Shown: positions 59,340 through 64,000 of the stretch, one piece after another
Numbering within the stretch: the stretch's first letter is position 1
Layout of the letters: the number at the start of each line of letters is the position of its first letter
Source of the DNA: Trifolium pratense
Taxonomy: Eukaryota > Streptophyta > Magnoliopsida > Fabales > Fabaceae
DNA length: 64,000 nt
NCBI RefSeq assembly: GCF_020283565.1
Contig: NC_060064.1
Span: 16,450,337-16,514,336 of the forward strand
Direction of reading: 5' to 3'
Program-made: the position numbers and the translations under genes
Notes under the pieces: model-generated
Databases searched by the model: none
Seen by the model: the letters and a program-made list of their open reading frames with translations, nothing else
Told to the model about the DNA's origin: nothing

Positions 59340-59610
59340 TGGCAGATCAACCTCGATCAACTACTGATTCACACCGTGATTAAGTTCGTCAACGATGCAG
59401 ATCCGGAGGCATAAGTATCCCAGTTACTTTGATTTTATCACATTATTTGTAGGCATGAGTATGTCGTTTTATGCTATTAACTTGGATGATGTGAGTTCGT
59501 TCGCAGATTCATCCATTTCGTTTTTAGCGCTATTGAATTTGTACTTGAATCTGATGTACTCCACCGATTTGAATGAATGAATATCTTTTATTTTAGTAAA
59601 AAAAAAGAAT
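59340..59610 (+). mobile_element. LINE-like 3' tail fragment, copy B
   Basis: Homologous to 8540-8800 (other strand): GATGCAGATCC, GTAGGCATGAG, TTTTATGCTATTAACTTGG, TTCATCC, TTTTTAGCG and end AATGAATATCTTTTATTTTA GTAAAAAAAA. Ends in a poly(A)-like run at about 59600. Confidence 0.5.
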
Positions 59611-59702
59611 ATTGATTATGTATCAATAAAATAAAATTAACTTTGTAGAAATTGAATGCAACAATTTTTTAACTATTTAGAAAATTCAGAAAATTCAACT
59701 TA

Positions 59703-59790
59703 AAGGTGAATAAGTGAAGTGTTAAGGGTTCGAATCCTGACTCCTGCACATATGGTGTGATGTCCCTACCAACTTAATCAAGCTCACGGG
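59703..59790 (-). mobile_element. tRNA-derived SINE
   Basis: Minus strand: GTGAGCTTGATTAAGTTGGT AGGGACATC (A-box region), TATGTGCAGGAGTC, GGATTCGAACCC (B box), CACTTCACTTATTCACC. Best preserved of the five SINE copies in the window. Confidence 0.65.
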
Positions 59791-60137
59791 AATTAAACTA
59801 AATTTTTCTATTAAGTACATTAATATGTGTTAGCTTTCTCATATCATTTATTATGGAGTGTTTTAACTTTTAATGAGTTTTTTTTTTCAAACTAAAGAAT
59901 TAAATCAATGATCTTAGTAGAAATGTCAACGAATCCAGAATTGAGTATAAAGTATTTTATCACTCTCTTTTCCATCATCTAAAATATTCTTCATCCATAA
60001 TCCCCTTTGAACCTTATGGGTCCCACGATTCCTCCGATGGAAAACCCAATTTCTGCTGTAAAAAAAAAAAGTAGTCATTAATTAAGGAGTAACAAGTTTA
60101 TACCATACATGCACCGCAGAAGAGCAGTCCCAGACGA

Positions 60138-60593
60138 CATGAGTGTCTTATGATTTTTTTTTTTTTATGTTTATAGCATTTTATTTATAATAAATAATAT
60201 GGTTGATATATGCTGGTACATCAATAAAAATACTAGAGTTAGATAGAAATGTGATTTCCTTAATAAGAGCATGAATTGTCTCATTTATTTGTCTCTTATT
60301 ATCTTCGATATGAGAGTTTTTAAAATATAACCTATAGTTATGCTTACAATCTTTCCACATAGCGCCAAATTTTTGTATCATTTAGTCCCTTATTAAAATA
60401 AGCACGACATTCTCGATTTTTTATTTTACTTATTCTTTGATCGAACTCTAAATTATCAAAATCTTCTCCCCTTAAACCTAGAGGGTCAATAAAAAAAAAA
60501 CTACTACCCTTCGAGTCTATAAAAAATTTGATTCCTTCAAGTTATAATTCACGTGTTAATATTTGCAACACATACCTCCATGAGTGTCTTATG
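60138..60593 (-). mobile_element. 5'-truncated LINE insertion with 15-bp target duplication
   Basis: CATGAGTGTCTTATG flanks the insert exactly (60138-60152 and 60579-60593). Poly(T) at 60154-60167 is the reversed tail. The minus-strand frame 60381-60181 (YFKNSHIEDNKRQINETIHA, SSIFIDVPAYINHI) is a more decayed relative of the RNase H end at 47001-47294 (HFRNSRVEFIRRQANEVAHV, FHIFIDVPLCIRDI). Confidence 0.82.
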
Positions 60594-60599
60594 TTGTGA

Positions 60600-62668
60600 G
60601 TGCATGATATTTGAAGCACTATATATTAACGCTCAATTAATTAATACATTATTTTATTTTCCTTTCCCACAATAACTAGATCTCTCATGCCGATTCCAGC
60701 CACCACCACATCCATCACCGGAAACCACCATCATCGTGGCCATAAGACAAATGGCTGCGCACAATGGTACTCTAGCCAGAGTTGCGAGCACGGTCCGTCG
60801 AAGATTACGGTGGTGGCGGGGAATCCTCTTAATAATCTTATAATATACTACAACAAAACAATTTTTCACAGTTCACACTCATAGAAGCAATAAGTCATTT
60901 ATTTATTTATAAAAATAAAAATAAAAAACTACCATCCAAACGTGGCACATTTTTTCTTTTTTTTGAATTAACGTGGCAAGTTTTCAATACAAACTACGTC
61001 AAATTATTAGTAAAGTTAGAAAACTCATTGACCACAAACATTACCAATATAATTTTCCCTACATGACAAAGCAATTAACAAACACAAAATTGAACCTTTA
61101 GCACAATCCATAATAAGGACCGCAACAATGGAGTCCAAATAACCATTCATGACAGTGTGGTCCCTAACATTGAGTTGAGACGACTTCACTTTGAAATAAT
61201 TTTGAAAATCACATTTAGTGGGAACTTTTAAACCCAATATTTAATGTCTCAAATATTATTGAATTATATTTGTTACATGACATCCTAAATCTTTATAGCT
61301 GTAGTCTTTCATGCATAAGACAAATTAATGAAAGTAGTATAACAATACCAACATTCAATTGGTTAAAGTGCCAAAAAAAAATTCATTGAACGATATCACT
61401 TGATGTTAGAATCGATTTTCGAATTATATTAAATAATTTAGTAGACCAAATACTGGTGGTAAAAAAAGAATTAAATTCAATTATGATTATAATGTATAGA
61501 GAAAATTTAGCAATAAGAGATTTAAAATTCATTTCATATGTTCAATACAATTTTTGACGGAGATTAATTACCGTTAAACGATTCTTAAACTTCATGTATA
61601 TCAATAACATGATAACTTACAAAAATAAAGTTGTACTATAACGTGAACTAGGGCTTTATTGTTCTGTTTACAAAAGAAGTAAAAAATTATTGTTCCAAAA
61701 CTATTTGATACCCTATGAATATGAATTATTATTGGCGAGATAAACCCTAACTACAATTAGACAAGGGTTAGAAAGTCACACTCTACATGATTAACAAAAG
61801 GAAAATATAAGTTTATAATAATAACAATATGTTTAAAGCAAACTATGAAATATTCTTTTAGGAGATAGAAAAGCAAATAAAGATGGGAGAGATTCTCTTT
61901 TGATCTCTCCACTTTTTATAAAAAGAATTCACAATTTTAAACTATGTGTGAAAAGGTATGCATGTATAATGATAAAGTGGCCTTTTCCCTTTCACGAATT
62001 ATCATTTACAAAATGGACATGGACCTACCGTGATTAAACTCATTAGTAATCAAGTTTAATATATATATATAGTATCTTAAGTGACAGAATATTGATATAA
62101 CCTTGTGGAGATGCTACCCGTTTTTGGTATGTAATGTAACATGCGAGGCAACAATGAAAGGGGGGTATAAATTAATATACAGATTGCTCTTAGTAGCTCT
62201 TTGTAGTTTAGCAACTCAAGTCCGTGACATTTCTCCTAGGTCATTTGTTTTGGAGATTAATTTATATATAAATTTGATTTAAACACTATTTAAAAGGATT
62301 TTGTTTTTGTTAAGTAATTAATGAATTTCAGTAAAGAACAAATTGTTTGGAACTGTAAAAAAAATAAAAAATTGTTTGGAAAAATTTTAATTTAGAGCAA
62401 TGCTATATAAGCCCAAAGATTCTTTCACAAAGTGCTCGCGAATATTGGTCAATTTCCATTCGGGATGCTTTCAGGATACATTCCTTCGCTATGTATAGCA
62501 ATGCTCTTTATAAAATGGAGCAATCATCAAATTGATTGATTATTACCGAGAGTTCATAAACCACGATCCGCGAACATTATAAGTTTTAGGAATTCTGATT
62601 AATACATGTTATTTTTGTGTGAGATTAGTGGTTTGATCGTTTAGAGTCATTTTAATTTGTTATTTGTG

Positions 62669-62748
<80 letters not shown>

Positions 62749-63164
62749 GATGAAGACCATAAAGAAAATGAAGATGTTTAGAATTTTTTAAGTTCGATAT
62801 TTTTTAATATAAAAAAATATAATCTTTAACTTAAATTATCAGCGTCATTTGATCAACATCAGACTTGTAATGGTTACATAAATATTTTTGTAATAGAAAT
62901 TGTGAAAAAAGAAAATAATTGCATGTACATTTTTCTGTAAAAAGGAAAAAATTGCGTGCACATTTTAAGAGTAATTAAAATACCTGCTTGTACCAAAAAA
63001 AGAAATTAAAATACCTGCTTAGAAGAAAAAACAACATAGATAATAATATGTTACAATAAAATTTCATTATAGGCTACAAGACCAATTTTTAAAGAAAAAG
63101 ACTTATATGTATTAGAAATAATGAAGGTGCGAACAGTAAATCCCAACGAATTAGTTATGAAATT
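60600..63164. other. No gene recognised
   Basis: AT-rich. Two overlapping short frames at 60654-60884 on opposite strands have no recognisable motif. (AT)n of about 75 bp at 62671-62745. Confidence 0.5.
62671..62745. repeat. (AT)37 microsatellite
   Basis: Uninterrupted AT run of about 75 bp, the longest in the window. Confidence 0.95.
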
Positions 63165-64000
63165 TAGGGAAATTTGGACTTTTGGGGTTGTATCCGTATC
63201 ACTAAAACTGGGATTCTGACCTTTCATAAAGAAATTTGCTATTTAGGCCCCAAAGTTTCTCTCAAGCCCCCCAAAATTCCACTTTACCCTTAATTTTAGT
63301 TCGGAAGTTACGTCCTCGAATTGATATCGATTCAGAACGTAACTTCCGAACCAATTTCACATTGATAGAATTTGGATTTTATCTTCCAAAGCAAATCTTA
63401 AGAAGGTAATATGCAATTTAGGGGAAAAAAAAGAACACTGCAATCTTGTTTGTAGGTTGTAGCTAATTAAAGACATGTTCAACTACAGTTTGGAAACTGA
63501 TCTAACCTGTTGATCAGAATAGGTGATGGTCAGTCCGTTGAGCAGCAATTCTTCCATCGGAGGGGGGGTTGTACTTGCAGATACTCTGATGCTTAAGTCA
63601 GCAAGAGAATGAAAGAGAAACTAGAGAGAATGAAATCTATGGATTTGTCTAACAATGCCTTTTCTCATGTATGATTCTAACGGATTTTAAAGAGCACAAG
63701 AATCTTACCCTTTCGAATCAGTTCATAAATAAGCTTCATAGAGTGATAATGAAGTTTAAAGACAGGTAAATTTTCTATGTTAAAAAGAAACCAGAGCAAA
63801 TTAGATAAAGCAACAAAACTCAACATCAAGATTGTTTTGGAAGTAGATAAATCCGAATTATGTCAATGTAACATTGGTTCGAAAGTTATATTCTGAACCA
63901 ACATCAATTTAAAATGTAACTTCCGAACTGAATTTAAAAATATAATTTTGTGGGGCCTGAGAGCAATTTGGGGTGACTAAAGAGCTAATTTATTCACTAA
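63165..64000. mobile_element. MULE-like element with long inverted repeats, cut by the window end
   Basis: Left part (63230-63375) and right part (about 63835-64000, rc) share in order TTAGCT/TTTGCT, CCCCAAA, CTCTCA.GCCCC, AAAATT, AGTTCGGAAGTTAC, TTGAT, TTCAGAA..TAACTT, CGAACCAAT and ACATTGA. The arms are about 150 bp and diverged; the interior of about 450 bp may contain a captured piece (GATGGTCAGTCCGTTGAGCA, AGATACTCTGATGCTTAAGT). Long inverted arms suggest Mutator type. Confidence 0.6.

Noticed and set aside
60654..60884. Overlapping frames on both strands (about 65-71 codons), His-rich on the plus strand
   Set aside because: No motif or homologue recognised; mirrored frames of this length occur by chance in GC-richer patches.

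Overview
The window is nuclear DNA of a flowering plant: AT-rich and gene-poor, with spliced genes and many transposable elements. The LINE RNase H and SINE families match my memory of legume genomes, so a Medicago-type legume is my best guess; this is inference. No bacterial, organellar or CRISPR-like feature was seen.

Host genes. I support four protein genes and one tRNA: a group-4-type remorin (minus, 3848-6351, two exons), a cytosolic-type guanylate kinase (plus, 38940-41624, coding parts on ten exons), a SIAMESE-RELATED-like CDK inhibitor with a doubled inhibitor motif (minus, 52030-52566), a G-type lectin receptor-like protein of the SD3-1 type with a degenerate kinase domain (minus, 55287-57572), and tRNA-Lys(CUU) (minus, 54087-54159). 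From memory, remorin, guanylate kinase and SD3-1 are neighbours in the same order in Arabidopsis (At2g41870, At2g41880, At2g41890). The window therefore looks like an old conserved gene block pulled apart by transposons, with the SMR-like gene and the tRNA lying between guanylate kinase and SD3-1.

Transposon layout. 1-10 kb: remorin plus MITEs, a 559-bp hAT-like element and LINE tails. 10.1-21.3 kb: one Athila-like Ty3/Gypsy structure with three LTRs and two defective internal regions, bounded by a single 5-bp target duplication (GTAAC). 22.65-26.69 kb: a CACTA element with TTA duplication that carries broken fragments of a YSL metal transporter and an armadillo-repeat kinesin. 27.0-28.95 kb: a Helitron whose 3' end plus flank is tandemly duplicated. 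29-38 kb: decayed LTR, TRIM-like and SINE-like repeats. 44.3-45.5 kb: another Helitron. 47-49.7 kb: a 5'-truncated LINE, an inverted-duplicated repeat cluster, an RNase H pseudogene and a 42-bp perfect inverted repeat. 60.1-60.6 kb: a second 5'-truncated LINE. 63.2-64 kb: a MULE-like element cut by the window edge.

The most notable items are the three-LTR tandem element with its array of GC-rich palindromes, the gene-capturing CACTA, the Helitron with two 3' ends, the doubled-motif SMR protein and the perfect 42-bp hairpin. I did not find an undescribed multi-gene system; the novelty is in element structure and in single-gene features.
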